A DNA stretch of 37,023 nucleotides from Pseudomonadota bacterium (GCA_023427085.1 JAEZBO010000169.1:1-37023), one strand, 5' to 3'; numbered from the stretch's first letter, positions 8,053-17,162 are shown. Made by a program: numbers and translations. Notes: generated by a model not told the origin, from the letters alone.

Positions 8053-10823
8053 GCCGATGTCCCTTCCGGTGGCAGCACGCCCCATTCGACTTCGATGGCT
8101 TCGGCCTGCTCGGTCGCCACGCGCAAGGTGCGTCCTTCGGCATCGGTGACGCCGTAATGCACGTCGCCGCTGGCGGTGCTGAGCTTGTAGGGCAGCTCGG
8201 CGACCGGCTCGCCGGTGATCTCGTCGAGCGCCTGCACCTGCTGGTCGTAGCGTTTGATGCGGGTATCCGGCAGCGCGTCGAGCTTGGCCGGATCGCTGGC
8301 CGGGCCGCTGAAGTTATGCGAGGCGCCGCGCACCGAGAACAGTCCCGGCCCCTTGAAGAACACGTCGCCGCCCTTGAGCGTGACCGAGGCGCCGGCGGCG
8401 CCCAGCGTGACCGACTCGCGGGCGAAGATATCGATGCCATCGGTGGTCGATTGCACCGTGACGTCCTGGCCGGCCAGCAGTTCGGCCAGGCCGGTATGGG
8501 CCTGCAGCGTCACCTCGGACTTGGCCGCGATCGCCTGCACCCCGCCTTGTTGCACGAACACGCGCGTGGCGCGGCCGCTGGCGCTGGCGAAGGCCTTGCC
8601 GGCCGACACGTGCAAATCGCCTTGCGTGGTGGTCTGCAAGGTCTCGCCGGCATGCATGACGGTGGTCGCCGGCGACGCGTAGTTGATCGAGTTGGGCGAG
8701 GCCAGCACCACCCGCGCGCCATCGATGCGTTCGACCGGCGCCTGGCCTTGCGGCTTGACGGCGTCCTGGTTGTTGACGCTGCCCTCGTATTTGCCTTGCT
8801 GGGCCGGGTCTAGCGCGACGACCATTTTCTCGAGGCTCTCGACCGCCGCGAAACTCGGGCCTTGCCGTTGCACGGCTGCGTCGTGGGTGCGCGAGATCGC
8901 ATCCTGTGCGCCGCGCATCACACTCAGGCTCTCGCCCAGGTCGGCCTGCGTCGATTCGGCCATCGCGCGGCCGTGCGCGCTCAGCAGCAGCCCCTTGCCC
9001 GAGCGCAACACCGCCCAGGCATCCGAGCGCAGCTCGAAGCCGGTGCCGCGCCAACTGCCGCGCGACGGCGCGTCGGGCGCCTGCTCGACCAGATAACCCA
9101 GGCCCAATTGGGTCTCGGCGGCCGAGGTGCTCAGCCGCATGCGCATCTGCCCGCTGGTGTCGTCGATCAGCCACTGATTATGGCCGCCTTCCAGGCCGTG
9201 GCTATGCCAGCCGCTCAGCGCGCCGGGGTGATTGGTGTCCGAGCCGGCGCCGGCGGTCCACGGCGGCAGGTCGCGGTCGTTGTAGACCTGCGCGCTGACC
9301 ACCGGCTGGTCGATGTCGCCATCGATGAACTCGACCAGCACTTCAGTGTCTTTCCGGGGCAGGTGATGCGCGCCCCAGTTGGGGCCGGCCTGCGCCGCCA
9401 GCACGCGCAGCCAGGTACCGGACGTCTCGTTGCCGGGCGCGTTGCCTTGTTCGTCGGCGGCGCTGCCGTGCGGCAAGCCGCCCTTGAGCGGCTGGCGGCC
9501 GCGCTGCCACGGAAACTGCACCTTCACGCGCAGGTCGCGGCCAGTGGTCAGCGTCTGCTGGTCGGCGGCGGTCACCATGGCGATCAACGCCTCGGGCGCG
9601 GTCGGCCGGGCGCGCCAGTCGGGCAGCACGGCCGCCGTCAGCGGCTGGCAGGTGAAACGATTGCGATAGGTGCCGTGCTCGAGATCCGGGCCGGATTCCG
9701 ACAGCACCTGGGTGGCTTGCGCGCCCAGGTTGTTGGTGGCCTCGTGCACCACCGACAGCAAGGTATAACGATTGTTGCCCAGCTCCTGGCCGGCGGCGTC
9801 ATCGTCGCTGCTGCCGGCGTAACGATCATGCTGGCTCAAGGTGAACGAACTGCCGGCCGCGAAGGCCCGCACCGTGCCGTGGCCCTGCATGCGCAGGCGG
9901 CGCGCTTCGTGGCCGAGCAAGCGCAAGCGCGCGTCGGCCTCGGCCTGCTCGCCTTCGCGATAACGGCCGTGGCCCGAGTAATCGTAGTCTTCCAGCTCGG
10001 GCAGCTCGCCGCCCGCCAGGTTGGAGCGTTCGGCGCTGGCATGGGCGGCCAGCGCGACGTCGTCCCAGCCGGCGCGGGCGATCGCGTTGGGCTGCAGGCG
10101 CTGCAGCGATGAGAAGGCCTCGACGGTGTCGCTGACCTCGGTGGCGTCGCTGCGATGAAAACGCACCGGATCGGCACCTGCCTCGGGCGGCGTGCTTTCG
10201 TGATCGAAGATCACCAGGCGATGGCGTGCCGCGACCGTCTCGCCATCCTGCTCGTCGTCCTCTTGGTCGTGATCGAAGCGAAAGCTCAGACCTTCCTCGG
10301 CCAGCAGGCGCAACAGGAAGTCCAGGTCGGATTCGCGGTACTGCGTGCGGATCGGCCGCGGCGCGAAGTCGCGTTGCAGCGCAAACGCATGGGCGGCGTT
10401 CGGGTAGTCGCGCAGCATCTCGTCGATGATCTCGACGCAGCTCTTGTCCTGGTAGATGAAGCTGTCGCGCCGCAAGGCCAGGTCGGCTAGCCACGGCCGC
10501 ACATGCAGGCGGTAGCGCGCCAGTCCGCCGTCGGCGCCCAGCGCGTCGGTGGCCTGCACCATGCCGTGCCAGGCGCGCCGGCCACCGTCGGCCAGCAACA
10601 GCGTCACGCTGATCTCGCGGCCGAGCAGGGCGGCCACGTCGATCTCGCTGGAAGAGGCCAGGCAATCGACGCGCATGTCGAACAGTTCGTTGACGCCCTC
10701 GCGCAGGTGCAGCCGCTCGGCGGTCAGCTGCTGCGCCAGCGGCGTGGTCAGACGCAACATGCGCGCGCGCTGGGACAGTTGCGCCACGTCCAGCAAACCC
10801 ATCGATGCCTCGAACAGAGCCAT
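8049..10823 (-). CDS. vgrG: VgrG2, T6SS spike protein with a C-terminal transthyretin-like tail
   Basis: This 924-residue spike protein is on the minus strand, downstream of tssJKL. The start codon at 10823 has AAGG about 10 bases upstream and lies 10 bases after the tssL stop. The gp27-like part contains the motif YRESDLDFLLRLLAEEG. The OB fold is near residues 425-520 (LRVKVQFPWQRGR to QPVVSAQVYNDRD). The DUF2345 region starts near 544 (GGHNQWLIDD). The last ~70 residues, from about 851 (QALDEITGEPVAELPYKL to GVTDAEGRTLRV), match the pattern of the transthyretin-like extension that binds cargo in other VgrGs: a Gly-x-Pro turn, a GVTDAxGRT strand and a closing hydrophobic strand. Translation is coupled to the effector by a 4-base overlap, so the tail probably loads it directly. 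No adaptor gene is present in this module. Confidence 0.95.
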   Translation of the reverse strand: MALFEASMGLLDVAQLSQRARMLRLTTPLAQQLTAERLHLREGVNELFDMRVDCLASSSEIDVAALLGREISVTLLLADGGRRAWHGMVQATDALGADGGLARYRLHVRPWLADLALRRDSFIYQDKSCVEIIDEMLRDYPNAAHAFALQRDFAPRPIRTQYRESDLDFLLRLLAEEGLSFRFDHDQEDDEQDGETVAARHRLVIFDHESTPPEAGADPVRFHRSDATEVSDTVEAFSSLQRLQPNAIARAGWDDVALAAHASAERSNLAGGELPELEDYDYSGHGRYREGEQAEADARLRLLGHEARRLRMQGHGTVRAFAAGSSFTLSQHDRYAGSSDDDAAGQELGNNRYTLLSVVHEATNNLGAQATQVLSESGPDLEHGTYRNRFTCQPLTAAVLPDWRARPTAPEALIAMVTAADQQTLTTGRDLRVKVQFPWQRGRQPLKGGLPHGSAADEQGNAPGNETSGTWLRVLAAQAGPNWGAHHLPRKDTEVLVEFIDGDIDQPVVSAQVYNDRDLPPWTAGAGSDTNHPGALSGWHSHGLEGGHNQWLIDDTSGQMRMRLSTSAAETQLGLGYLVEQAPDAPSRGSWRGTGFELRSDAWAVLRSGKGLLLSAHGRAMAESTQADLGESLSVMRGAQDAISRTHDAAVQRQGPSFAAVESLEKMVVALDPAQQGKYEGSVNNQDAVKPQGQAPVERIDGARVVLASPNSINYASPATTVMHAGETLQTTTQGDLHVSAGKAFASASGRATRVFVQQGGVQAIAAKSEVTLQAHTGLAELLAGQDVTVQSTTDGIDIFARESVTLGAAGASVTLKGGDVFFKGPGLFSVRGASHNFSGPASDPAKLDALPDTRIKRYDQQVQALDEITGEPVAELPYKLSTASGDVHYGVTDAEGRTLRVATEQAEAIEVEWGVLPPEGTSA

Positions 10824-10833
10824 GGCGGCGGCC

Positions 10834-11616
10834 TTAAGGCAGCGAGATGGTCAGGTGCGCCGCGCGCGGACCCAGCTCGACGATGTTGTGGTAAGCCGCC
10901 AGCTGGCCGTGGACCTCGGCGTCCAGCACGTGCGCCAGGCCGATGTAGGCGAGCAGGCCCAGCAGCGAGAACACCGCGGCCAGCACCCACACCGGCACGT
11001 CGCGCTTGAGCGCGTGCGCGACCTTGTCAGGCAGCGGCCAGTGCGGCGCGAAGCCGGCGCGCTTGCCCTTGAGCTGGGTGATCTCGTCGCCCAGCCGCGC
11101 GGTCAGGTAGCCGAGTTTTTCCTGGCCCTCGATCAGGTACTTGCCCTGGAAGCCCAGCAGCAGGCACATATGGAAGACCTCGAGCGATTGCAGGCGGGCA
11201 GCGCCCTGCGCGCGCAGCGACTCGAGCCGGTTGAAGAAGTTTTCGCCGGCCAGCTGGTCACCGAACAGTGTCAGCTGCAGCGGCTGCAGCATCCACGCGT
11301 CGCGGATCGGGAAGTTCGAATTGAGCACCGTCTCGTCGACCGCGGCGCAGAATGCATACTTGGTCGAGTAGATGTCCTCGCTGGGGATGTCCAGCTTCTT
11401 GGCATTGCGTTCGAACTCGGCCAGAAACTGCTGCACCTGCGCCGAGAAGGTCGCCGCGTCGGCCGGTGCCTGGCCGCGGCGCAACAGGAACAGCATCAGA
11501 AAGCCGTCGTACAGCAGGTCCAGCAAGGTCTTGGCCGGGCGCGAGCCTGCCGCCAGCTGCGCGTCGCGCGTCACCGAAGGATCGAGCAGGGAAGGCGTGT
11601 CGTAGGTGGCGTTCAT
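10834..11616 (-). CDS. tssL: TssL, T6SS membrane-complex protein (DotU/IcmH family)
   Basis: A 260-residue inner-membrane subunit of the TssJLM complex. The cytoplasmic DotU domain shows the typical run of helices and the conserved pieces DLLYDGFLMLFLLRRGQ, YAFCAAVDETVL, EVFHMCLLLGFQGKY and GYLTARLGDEI. One transmembrane helix lies near residues 205-228 (VPVWVLAAVFSLLGLLAYIG), with only a short periplasmic tail after it. There is no OmpA-like peptidoglycan-binding domain, so anchoring to the wall must come from another protein. It follows tssK by 10 bases and precedes vgrG2 by 10 bases, indicating one operon tssJ-tssK-tssL-vgrG2-effector-immunity. The partner TssM is not in the window. Confidence 0.95.
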   Translation of the reverse strand: MNATYDTPSLLDPSVTRDAQLAAGSRPAKTLLDLLYDGFLMLFLLRRGQAPADAATFSAQVQQFLAEFERNAKKLDIPSEDIYSTKYAFCAAVDETVLNSNFPIRDAWMLQPLQLTLFGDQLAGENFFNRLESLRAQGAARLQSLEVFHMCLLLGFQGKYLIEGQEKLGYLTARLGDEITQLKGKRAGFAPHWPLPDKVAHALKRDVPVWVLAAVFSLLGLLAYIGLAHVLDAEVHGQLAAYHNIVELGPRAAHLTISLP

Positions 11617-11626
11617 GGGATGCCCT

Positions 11627-12991
11627 TCAGTGGGTGACCGCGATCAGGTCGAGCTTGAGCTCGGGAATGCCGCTGGGGGCGTAGATCGAGATGCTCTGCG
11701 ACTGCAGCATGCGTTCGTACAGCGAGCCGCGGCCCTGCAGCGCGAAGTAGCACGCGCCCGGCTTGACCGGGATCGCCGGCGGCACCTGCGGCGTGTAGCT
11801 CAGCTGCACGCCCGGCATGGCCGACAGCACCAGCTTGTCGACGTCGTCAGGCGCGCCGACCTTGAAGCGCATCGGCACCGTTTCGGCCAGCTCGCTGGCC
11901 GGCAGCCCGGCCGATACCGACAGATAGAAGGTGGTCTTCTCGTCGAGCTTGCCCGAATCGAGCCGGCCGACATGGAAGGAGGGCCGCACTTCCTCGAGCA
12001 CGATCGAGAAATAACGCGTCGAGATGACGGTCTCGAGCAGCTCGCGCAGGATCAGGTTCAGTTCGTCGAAGCTGGCCTGCGGCGATTCGTGGCGGTAGAT
12101 CGGCAGGTCGGCCAGCGTGCGTGCCTTCGAGAAGGTCATCAGCGCGCCGGCCAGCCGCGACATCTCCTGGAACAGCCGCTCGGGGTGCAGTTGCGGATGC
12201 TGGAACAGGTGCGCCAGCGCCGCGTAGGCCTCGTTGGCGGTATGCAGCAGCCAGAACGACGCGATGTCGCCCGAGCGGAACTCGATGATGTTCTTGCTGG
12301 GCTCGCGGTGAAAGCCGTACAGCGCATTGACCTTGGCGTGCAGCGAATCGAGCAGGCGGCGCAGTTGCTCGTGCAGCGAGCCCGCCGCCAGGATCGACAC
12401 GCTCGGCGCGATGAAGTCGGTATCCAGTTCGAATCCGGCGCTGCTGGTGCGGCGCACCCGTGCCACCGGGATGCTGAGGAACTGGTCGCGCGGTTCGGTA
12501 TCGGCCAGCAGCCTTACGTTCTTGCGCAGGTAGGCCAGTTCGGCCGTGCTGGCATTGGTGTACAGGTCGGGCGTGGCGGCGTTGTGCGCCAGGTAGCGGG
12601 TGGCGAATACGCCCGGGTTCGCGTCCTGGCCGTAATTGCCGCCGATCTCCTTGAGCGGATGCAGCGCCAGGTAGAACACCGCTTCGTTGGCGCCCTGCAG
12701 CGTATCCAGCGACACCGGCGGCGGCAGGTCGTCCGAATGCGGCGCCAGGTACAGCGAGCCGTCCTGGAACACCGCCGACGCCTCGGTGGCGCGCAACATG
12801 CCGTTGGCCAGCGCGGCCGGATCGAATTTCAGCGTGCGCAGGCCCCAGGCATAGGGATGCAGCGCGCGCGACATCTCGGCCAGCCGGCTCTCGTGATAGG
12901 CGTCCTGGCGCTGGAAATGCTGCGGGCGCAGGAACAGGCCTTCACCCCAAAGTACCTTCGCTGAATGGCTCACGTTCTTTTCTGGCTCCAT
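11627..12991 (-). CDS. tssK: TssK, T6SS baseplate adaptor
   Basis: A 454-residue cytoplasmic protein that links the baseplate wedge to the membrane complex. The family signature near the start is plain (KVLWGEGLFLRPQHFQ), as are internal blocks such as LALHPLKEIGG and DFIAPSVSILA; length is normal for TssK. ATG 12991 gives a protein starting MEPEKNVSHS but has no obvious Shine-Dalgarno sequence. A GTG at 12973 (six codons in) with GGAG upstream is a credible alternative. The gene starts 23 bases after the tssJ stop and ends 10 bases before tssL. Confidence 0.95.
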   Translation of the reverse strand: MEPEKNVSHSAKVLWGEGLFLRPQHFQRQDAYHESRLAEMSRALHPYAWGLRTLKFDPAALANGMLRATEASAVFQDGSLYLAPHSDDLPPPVSLDTLQGANEAVFYLALHPLKEIGGNYGQDANPGVFATRYLAHNAATPDLYTNASTAELAYLRKNVRLLADTEPRDQFLSIPVARVRRTSSAGFELDTDFIAPSVSILAAGSLHEQLRRLLDSLHAKVNALYGFHREPSKNIIEFRSGDIASFWLLHTANEAYAALAHLFQHPQLHPERLFQEMSRLAGALMTFSKARTLADLPIYRHESPQASFDELNLILRELLETVISTRYFSIVLEEVRPSFHVGRLDSGKLDEKTTFYLSVSAGLPASELAETVPMRFKVGAPDDVDKLVLSAMPGVQLSYTPQVPPAIPVKPGACYFALQGRGSLYERMLQSQSISIYAPSGIPELKLDLIAVTH

Positions 12992-13014
12992 CTATATATG
13001 GGGTGGGGCGGGCC

Positions 13015-13638
13015 TCAGCGGCCGCACTGCACAGGAGAAAGGCGGCTGGCGTCGAACTTGGGTGCGCCAGGCGCGAACAGGGCTTCGCCCTTCGAGACGG
13101 TCAGCGCGCAAGCATGCGCGCCGATCACCAGGCCGGTGTCTTCGGCCTTCTTTGTATCAAATACGAATTTCCAGCGCTGCGGCGCCGGTGAATGAAACAG
13201 TGCCACCAATCCGACCGCGGTGGCCTCGCGCGGCACCTTTTCGACGGCCTGGTATTTCTGGCCGGGGGTCAGCGGCAGCTCGCGCGTGCCGACCAGCGCA
13301 TCGCCCAGTGTCGCCTTGGCGCGTTCCGGATCAATGAAATCCTGCATCGGTGCGCGCAGGAATGCTTCGGAGTTCTTTAAATAGTAAACCTTCGTGACCA
13401 AAGCCATGGATTGGCCGCCGCTGGCGTTCAGGTTGTTACCTGCATGTATCGAGATGTCAACATCCCAGGGCGCATCCTTGGGCTTTTTCAAGCCGGCGGC
13501 TTCGAGCGCCGAACTGGCCACATCGGCCACCGCGCCGACCGCCGACATCGCGCCGCAGCCGCTCAGGGCCAGCGTCGCCGCCAGGGCCGCGCAGGCCGTG
13601 AGCCCCCTGCGCATCGGTGAAATCGAGTTTGCGACCAT
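13015..13638 (-). CDS. tssJ: TssJ, T6SS outer-membrane lipoprotein
   Basis: First gene of the minus-strand operon, 207 residues. The N-terminus is a lipoprotein signal with lipobox LALSGC, the lipidated Cys being residue 28 from ATG 13638. A second in-frame ATG at 13614 (begins MRRGLTACAA) would also leave a full signal peptide; neither has a strong ribosome-binding site. The mature part shows the beta-sandwich pattern of the TssJ/VasD family: DVDISIHAGNNLNAS, a SMALVTKVYYLKN strand, and ELPLTPGQKYQAVE. It anchors TssM to the outer membrane. It is divergent from the TPR lipoprotein gene across a 165-base control region. Confidence 0.93.
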   Translation of the reverse strand: MVANSISPMRRGLTACAALAATLALSGCGAMSAVGAVADVASSALEAAGLKKPKDAPWDVDISIHAGNNLNASGGQSMALVTKVYYLKNSEAFLRAPMQDFIDPERAKATLGDALVGTRELPLTPGQKYQAVEKVPREATAVGLVALFHSPAPQRWKFVFDTKKAEDTGLVIGAHACALTVSKGEALFAPGAPKFDASRLSPVQCGR

Positions 13639-13667
13639 TCTTGTTCTAGGCGGAGGAAGTCCGGCGC

Positions 13668-13673
13668 ACTATA
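13668..13673 (-). promoter_or_regulatory. Possible -10 element for the tssJKL-vgrG2 operon
   Basis: On the minus strand this reads TATAGT (5 of 6 to the sigma-70 -10 consensus). It lies 29 bases upstream of the tssJ ATG, which would give a short 5' leader. The -35 region at the right spacing is poor, so an activator or another sigma factor could be needed. Confidence 0.35.
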
Positions 13674-13762
13674 CCCGAACTATCCTGCTGCATGAGGGAC
13701 AGACTGCCGGCATCAAGTAACACGAAGTAAACGTAAGTTGCCGCATGTTTAGCAGAAGTTGG

Positions 13763-13771
13763 TGGTATATT
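13763..13771 (+). promoter_or_regulatory. Extended -10 promoter candidate for the TPR-lipoprotein gene and possibly tssB onward
   Basis: The plus strand reads TGGTATATT, matching the extended -10 pattern TGn-TATAAT at 5 of 6 core positions. It ends 32 bases before the ATG at 13804, so the leader would be about 25 bases. No -35 hexamer stands out at 16-18 bases spacing, as is common for extended -10 promoters. With the minus-strand candidate at 13668-13673 it makes the 165-base gap a divergent control region for the two core T6SS operons. Confidence 0.45.
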
Positions 13772-13803
13772 TCGCCCAGCTCAAGAACTGCTCACGGAAG
13801 AAA

Positions 13804-14451
13804 ATGTCAAGAATACGTCTTGTTCTAGCTACAGGCGCCATTGCCTTCCTGGGCGCCTGCGCCTCGACCGGCTCGGGTCCGCAATCCGAGGCCGAGTACG
13901 ACAAGTCCATGGCTGCCGCGCAGCAGACGCTCGAGCAGGGCGGTTCGGACAAGGCGATCGCGCAGTTCGAGGAAATCGCCGCGCGCAATCCCGCCAAGGG
14001 CGAGCCTTGGTCCTATATTGCCAAGGTGCGTTTCGACGAACAGAAGTACGGCCAGGCGATCGTCGCCGCCGAAGAGGCCTTGAGCCGCGATTCACAGGAT
14101 TTTGTCGCCAAGTCGGTGCGTGCCGTCGGTGGCCTGCGCGTCGCGATGCAGGCGCTGTCGGATGTGCGCAGCGATGCGCTGCTGGCTGGCAACACCCGTG
14201 CCGATGCGCTGGCCCTGGCCGCCGCGATGCGCGAGACACTCGGTCAGGACGTGCTGTTTCCCGATGGCCGCAAGCCGCGCGGCGCCGCCAATGGCCGTGC
14301 ACCGGCCCGCGCACCCGCCGCCACCAGCGCGCCGGCTCGCAGCGAGACGCCTGCCGCGGCGCCTGCCAATGCGCCGGCTGCCTCGCCCGCCGTGCCCCGT
14401 CCGCCGGCCGGCGCCACGCCGAATCCGTTTGGAGATCTGCTGGGTCGCTGA
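13804..14451 (+). CDS. TPR-containing lipoprotein of the T6SS locus
   Basis: This 215-residue protein starts at ATG 13804, preceded by GGAAG. The lipobox AFLGAC places the lipidated Cys at residue 19. Residues ~30-120 look like two or three tetratricopeptide-type helical hairpins (for example GGSDKAIAQFEEIAARNP and QKYGQAIVAAEEALSRD). The last ~70 residues are Ala/Pro-rich and end NPFGDLLGR. Similar small TPR lipoproteins lie upstream of tssB in Burkholderiales T6SS loci and have been given tag names; I am not certain enough of the symbol to assign one. It is probably an accessory of the TssJLM membrane complex in the periplasm. A strong terminator follows immediately, so it may be expressed apart from tssB. 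Confidence 0.85.
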   Translation: MSRIRLVLATGAIAFLGACASTGSGPQSEAEYDKSMAAAQQTLEQGGSDKAIAQFEEIAARNPAKGEPWSYIAKVRFDEQKYGQAIVAAEEALSRDSQDFVAKSVRAVGGLRVAMQALSDVRSDALLAGNTRADALALAAAMRETLGQDVLFPDGRKPRGAANGRAPARAPAATSAPARSETPAAAPANAPAASPAVPRPPAGATPNPFGDLLGR

Positions 14452-14462
14452 CCCGATAACCC

Positions 14463-14494
14463 GAGCCGGCCGTCAACGCGCCGGTTCTTTTTTT
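14463..14494 (+). terminator. Intrinsic terminator after the TPR-lipoprotein gene
   Basis: A hairpin with arms GAGCCGGCCG and CGCGCCGGTTC (one G-T pair and one mismatch or bulge, loop TCAA) is followed by seven T residues at 14488-14494. It separates the lipoprotein gene from tssB and implies either read-through control or a separate tssB promoter in the 110 bases that follow. Confidence 0.8.
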
Positions 14495-14604
14495 GGCCGC
14501 CGGGCCGCCCCGATGCAAGTCAAGGCTCCTTCGGAAGGGCATTACGCCGAAGCGCCGCATCGGGAGTAATCCTTGCCACGCCCAGCGGCGTATGGAGCCT
14601 TTTC

Positions 14605-15123
14605 ATGGCAAAGAAAGAAAGCGTACAGAAACGACTGCAAAAAGTGCGTCCGCCCCGGGTCCAGCTGACCTATGACGTCGAGAAGGGCGATGCCATCGAA
14701 CAGAAAGAGCTGCCGTTCGTGGTCGGCGTGGTCGGCGATTTCAGCGCCCAGTCGCAGGCCGATCTGCCGCGCCTGAAGGATCGCAAGTTCGTCAGCGTCG
14801 ATCGCGACAACTTCGACGACGTGATGGGCGCGCTGGCGCCGCGTGCGGCCTACCGTGTCAAGAACCGCCTGACCGACGAGGCCGGCACTTTCGGCGTCGA
14901 TCTGACCTTCAAGTCCATCGATGATTTCCGCCCCGAAGCGGTGGTGCAGCAGGTCCAACCGCTGGCCGACCTGCTCGAGGCGCGCTCCAAGCTGGCCGAC
15001 CTGCGCAACAAGCTGGCCGGCAACGACCGGCTCGAGGACCTGCTTGGCGAGGTGCTGGGCAATACCGAGAAGCTCAAGCAACTCAATACCGAGACCACCG
15101 GCAAGGAGAAGGGCGATGAGTAA
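14605..15123 (+). CDS. tssB: TssB, T6SS contractile sheath small subunit
   Basis: A 172-residue protein that pairs with TssC to form the contractile sheath. Family features are clear: the basic N-terminus with PPRVQLTYDVE, the ELPFVVGVVGDFS block, and KFVSVDRDNFDDVM followed by the helical C-terminus rich in Leu/Lys/Glu. Length is normal. ATG 14605 has GGAG upstream at good spacing. The gene overlaps tssC by 8 bases, consistent with 1:1 production. Between the upstream terminator and this ATG I see no convincing promoter. Confidence 0.97.
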   Translation: MAKKESVQKRLQKVRPPRVQLTYDVEKGDAIEQKELPFVVGVVGDFSAQSQADLPRLKDRKFVSVDRDNFDDVMGALAPRAAYRVKNRLTDEAGTFGVDLTFKSIDDFRPEAVVQQVQPLADLLEARSKLADLRNKLAGNDRLEDLLGEVLGNTEKLKQLNTETTGKEKGDE

Positions 15124-16609
15124 CCAGGCCGCCGCCAACCAGGGCGCCGCCGCACCGGCCGCCGAGCAGGACAACCTGCTCGATTCGATCGTCGCGCAAA
15201 GCCGCGTCGCCAAGTCCACCTCTGAACACGATCGTGCCAAGGACATCATCGGCGAACTGGTTCGCCAGGTGATGCAGGGCACGGTGGTGGTGTCCGACAA
15301 CCTGTCGGCGATGCTCGATGCCCGCGTGGCCGAGCTCGATCAACTGATCTCGGCCCAGCTGAGCGAAGTCATGCACGCCCCGGAGTTCCAGAAACTCGAA
15401 AGCACCTGGCGCGGCCTGCATTACCTCTGCATGGAAAGCGAAACGGGTCCGATGCTCAAGATCCGCCTGCTCAACGCCACCAAGAAAGACCTGGTGCGCG
15501 ATTTCCAGACCGCGATCGACTTCGACCAGAGCCTGATGTTCAAGAAGGTCTACGAAGAAGAATTCGGCACCTTCGGCGGCGCACCGTTCGGCGCGCTGCT
15601 GGGCAACTTCGACATCACCCGCCAGCCCGAGGACATGTACTTCATCGAGCAGATGTCGCACGTGGCCGCCGCTTCGCATGCGCCGTTCATCGCCTCGGCC
15701 TCGCCCGAGCTGCTGGGCCTGGATTCGTTCGCCGACCTGGGCCGTCCGCGCGACCTGGCCAAGGTCTTCGATACCGTCGAATACGCCAAGTGGCGCAGCT
15801 TCCGCGATTCGGAAGACTCGCGTTACGTCGGCCTGACGATGCCGCGTTTCCTGGGCCGCCTGCCCTACGATCCGAAAGAAGGCACCTCGGTCGAGGGCTT
15901 CAACTTCGTCGAGGAAGTCGATGGCACCGATCACTCCAAGTACCTGTGGTGCAACGCCGCCTGGGCCTTCGGCGCGCGCCTGACCTCGGCGTTTTCCGAT
16001 TTCGGCTGGTGCGCGGCGATCCGCGGCGTCGAAGGCGGCGGCCTGGTCGAGAACCTGCCGACCCATACCTTCAAGACCGATGACGGCGAAGTCGCGCTCA
16101 AGTGCCCGACCGAGATCGCCATCACCGATCGCCGCGAGAAAGAGCTCAGCGACCTGGGCCTGATCCCGCTGGTGCATTGCAAGAACTCGGACTACGCCGC
16201 CTTCTTCGGCGCGCAGTCGGTGCAGAAGGCCAAGAAGTACAACACCGACAGCGCCAACGCCAATGCCGTGCTGTCGGCGCAATTGCAGTACATCTTTTCG
16301 GTTTCGCGAGTGGCTCATTACCTCAAGGCCATGATGCGCGACAAGATCGGAAGCTTCGCCTCGGCCCAAACCGTCGAGAGCTTTCTGAATCGCTGGGTGT
16401 CGCAGTACGTCCTGCTGGACGACAACGCCACCCAGGAACAGAAGGCGCAGTTCCCGCTGCGCGAAGCCTCGGTCCAGGTGGCTGAAGTGCCTGGCCGTCC
16501 TGGTGTGTACCGTGCGGTCGCATTCCTGCGTCCGCACTTCCAACTGGACGAACTGTCGATCTCGCTGCGTTTGGTCGCCGAACTGCCGCAGCAGGCGCAG
16601 AAGTCCTGA
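15116..16609 (+). CDS. tssC: TssC, T6SS contractile sheath large subunit
   Basis: A 497-residue protein starting at ATG 15116 with AAGGAG upstream, inside the end of tssB. The N-terminal ~25 residues are an Ala/Gln-rich leader. The conserved body includes LDARVAELDQLISAQ, STWRGLHYL, FGALLGNFDI, YVGLTMPRFLGRLPY, YLWCNAAWAFG and the C-terminal SISLRLVAELP. These are classic TssC/VipB blocks, and length is typical. The ClpV target is the TssC N-terminal helix, here within about residues 20-40. It is followed 49 bases later by hcp. Confidence 0.97.
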   Translation: MSNQAAANQGAAAPAAEQDNLLDSIVAQSRVAKSTSEHDRAKDIIGELVRQVMQGTVVVSDNLSAMLDARVAELDQLISAQLSEVMHAPEFQKLESTWRGLHYLCMESETGPMLKIRLLNATKKDLVRDFQTAIDFDQSLMFKKVYEEEFGTFGGAPFGALLGNFDITRQPEDMYFIEQMSHVAAASHAPFIASASPELLGLDSFADLGRPRDLAKVFDTVEYAKWRSFRDSEDSRYVGLTMPRFLGRLPYDPKEGTSVEGFNFVEEVDGTDHSKYLWCNAAWAFGARLTSAFSDFGWCAAIRGVEGGGLVENLPTHTFKTDDGEVALKCPTEIAITDRREKELSDLGLIPLVHCKNSDYAAFFGAQSVQKAKKYNTDSANANAVLSAQLQYIFSVSRVAHYLKAMMRDKIGSFASAQTVESFLNRWVSQYVLLDDNATQEQKAQFPLREASVQVAEVPGRPGVYRAVAFLRPHFQLDELSISLRLVAELPQQAQKS

Positions 16610-16658
16610 GCCTTTCAGCCTTTCCAGGCCATTCGTTACTTAACCGGAGAAGTCAACC

Positions 16659-17162
16659 ATGAAGGACATTTACGTCAAGTTTGGCAATCCTGCCATCAAG
16701 GGCGAGTCGCAAGACAAGGATCACCCCGACTGGATCGAGATCAGCTCGTGGCAACACGAGATCATTCAGCCGCGCTCGGCGACGGCATCGACCTCGGGTG
16801 GTCATACCGCCGAGCGCACCGAACATGGCGAAATGGTCTTCACCAAAGACCTGGACGTCGTCAGCCCGCTGCTGTACCAGCACGCATCCGGTGGCACGAC
16901 CTTCGATGAGGTCACCATCGATTTCCTGCGCGCCGACGGCGAAGGCAACCGCGTCAAGTACCTCGAGATCAAGCTCAAGTACGCGCTGATCTCGCGCGTC
17001 GCGCCGCAGGTCGTCTCCGAAGGCCTGCCGACCGAGTCGTTCTCGCTCAAGTACGCCGCCGTGCAATGGAAGTACACGCAGCAGAAGGTCGGCGGCAACC
17101 AGGGCGGCAACTCGCAAGGCGCCTGGAGCCTGACCAAGAACGACAAGACCTACACGGTCTGA
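16659..17162 (+). CDS. hcp: Hcp (TssD), T6SS inner tube protein
   Basis: A 167-residue hexamer-forming tube protein and effector chaperone. It begins MKDIYVKFGNPAIKGES and shows the family blocks WIEISSWQHEI, FTKDLDVVSPLLYQ and FDEVTIDFLRADGEG. Length is standard and there is no C-terminal extension, so it is not an evolved Hcp. A good ribosome-binding site (CCGGAGAA) lies before ATG 16659. It follows tssC within the sheath operon and is followed by a weak terminator-like stem, an arrangement that would favour high Hcp output over the baseplate genes. Confidence 0.97.
   Translation: MKDIYVKFGNPAIKGESQDKDHPDWIEISSWQHEIIQPRSATASTSGGHTAERTEHGEMVFTKDLDVVSPLLYQHASGGTTFDEVTIDFLRADGEGNRVKYLEIKLKYALISRVAPQVVSEGLPTESFSLKYAAVQWKYTQQKVGGNQGGNSQGAWSLTKNDKTYTV

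Noticed and set aside
14573..14596. TTGCCA followed by TATGGA before tssB
   Set aside because: The spacing is only 12 bases, too short for a sigma-70 promoter.
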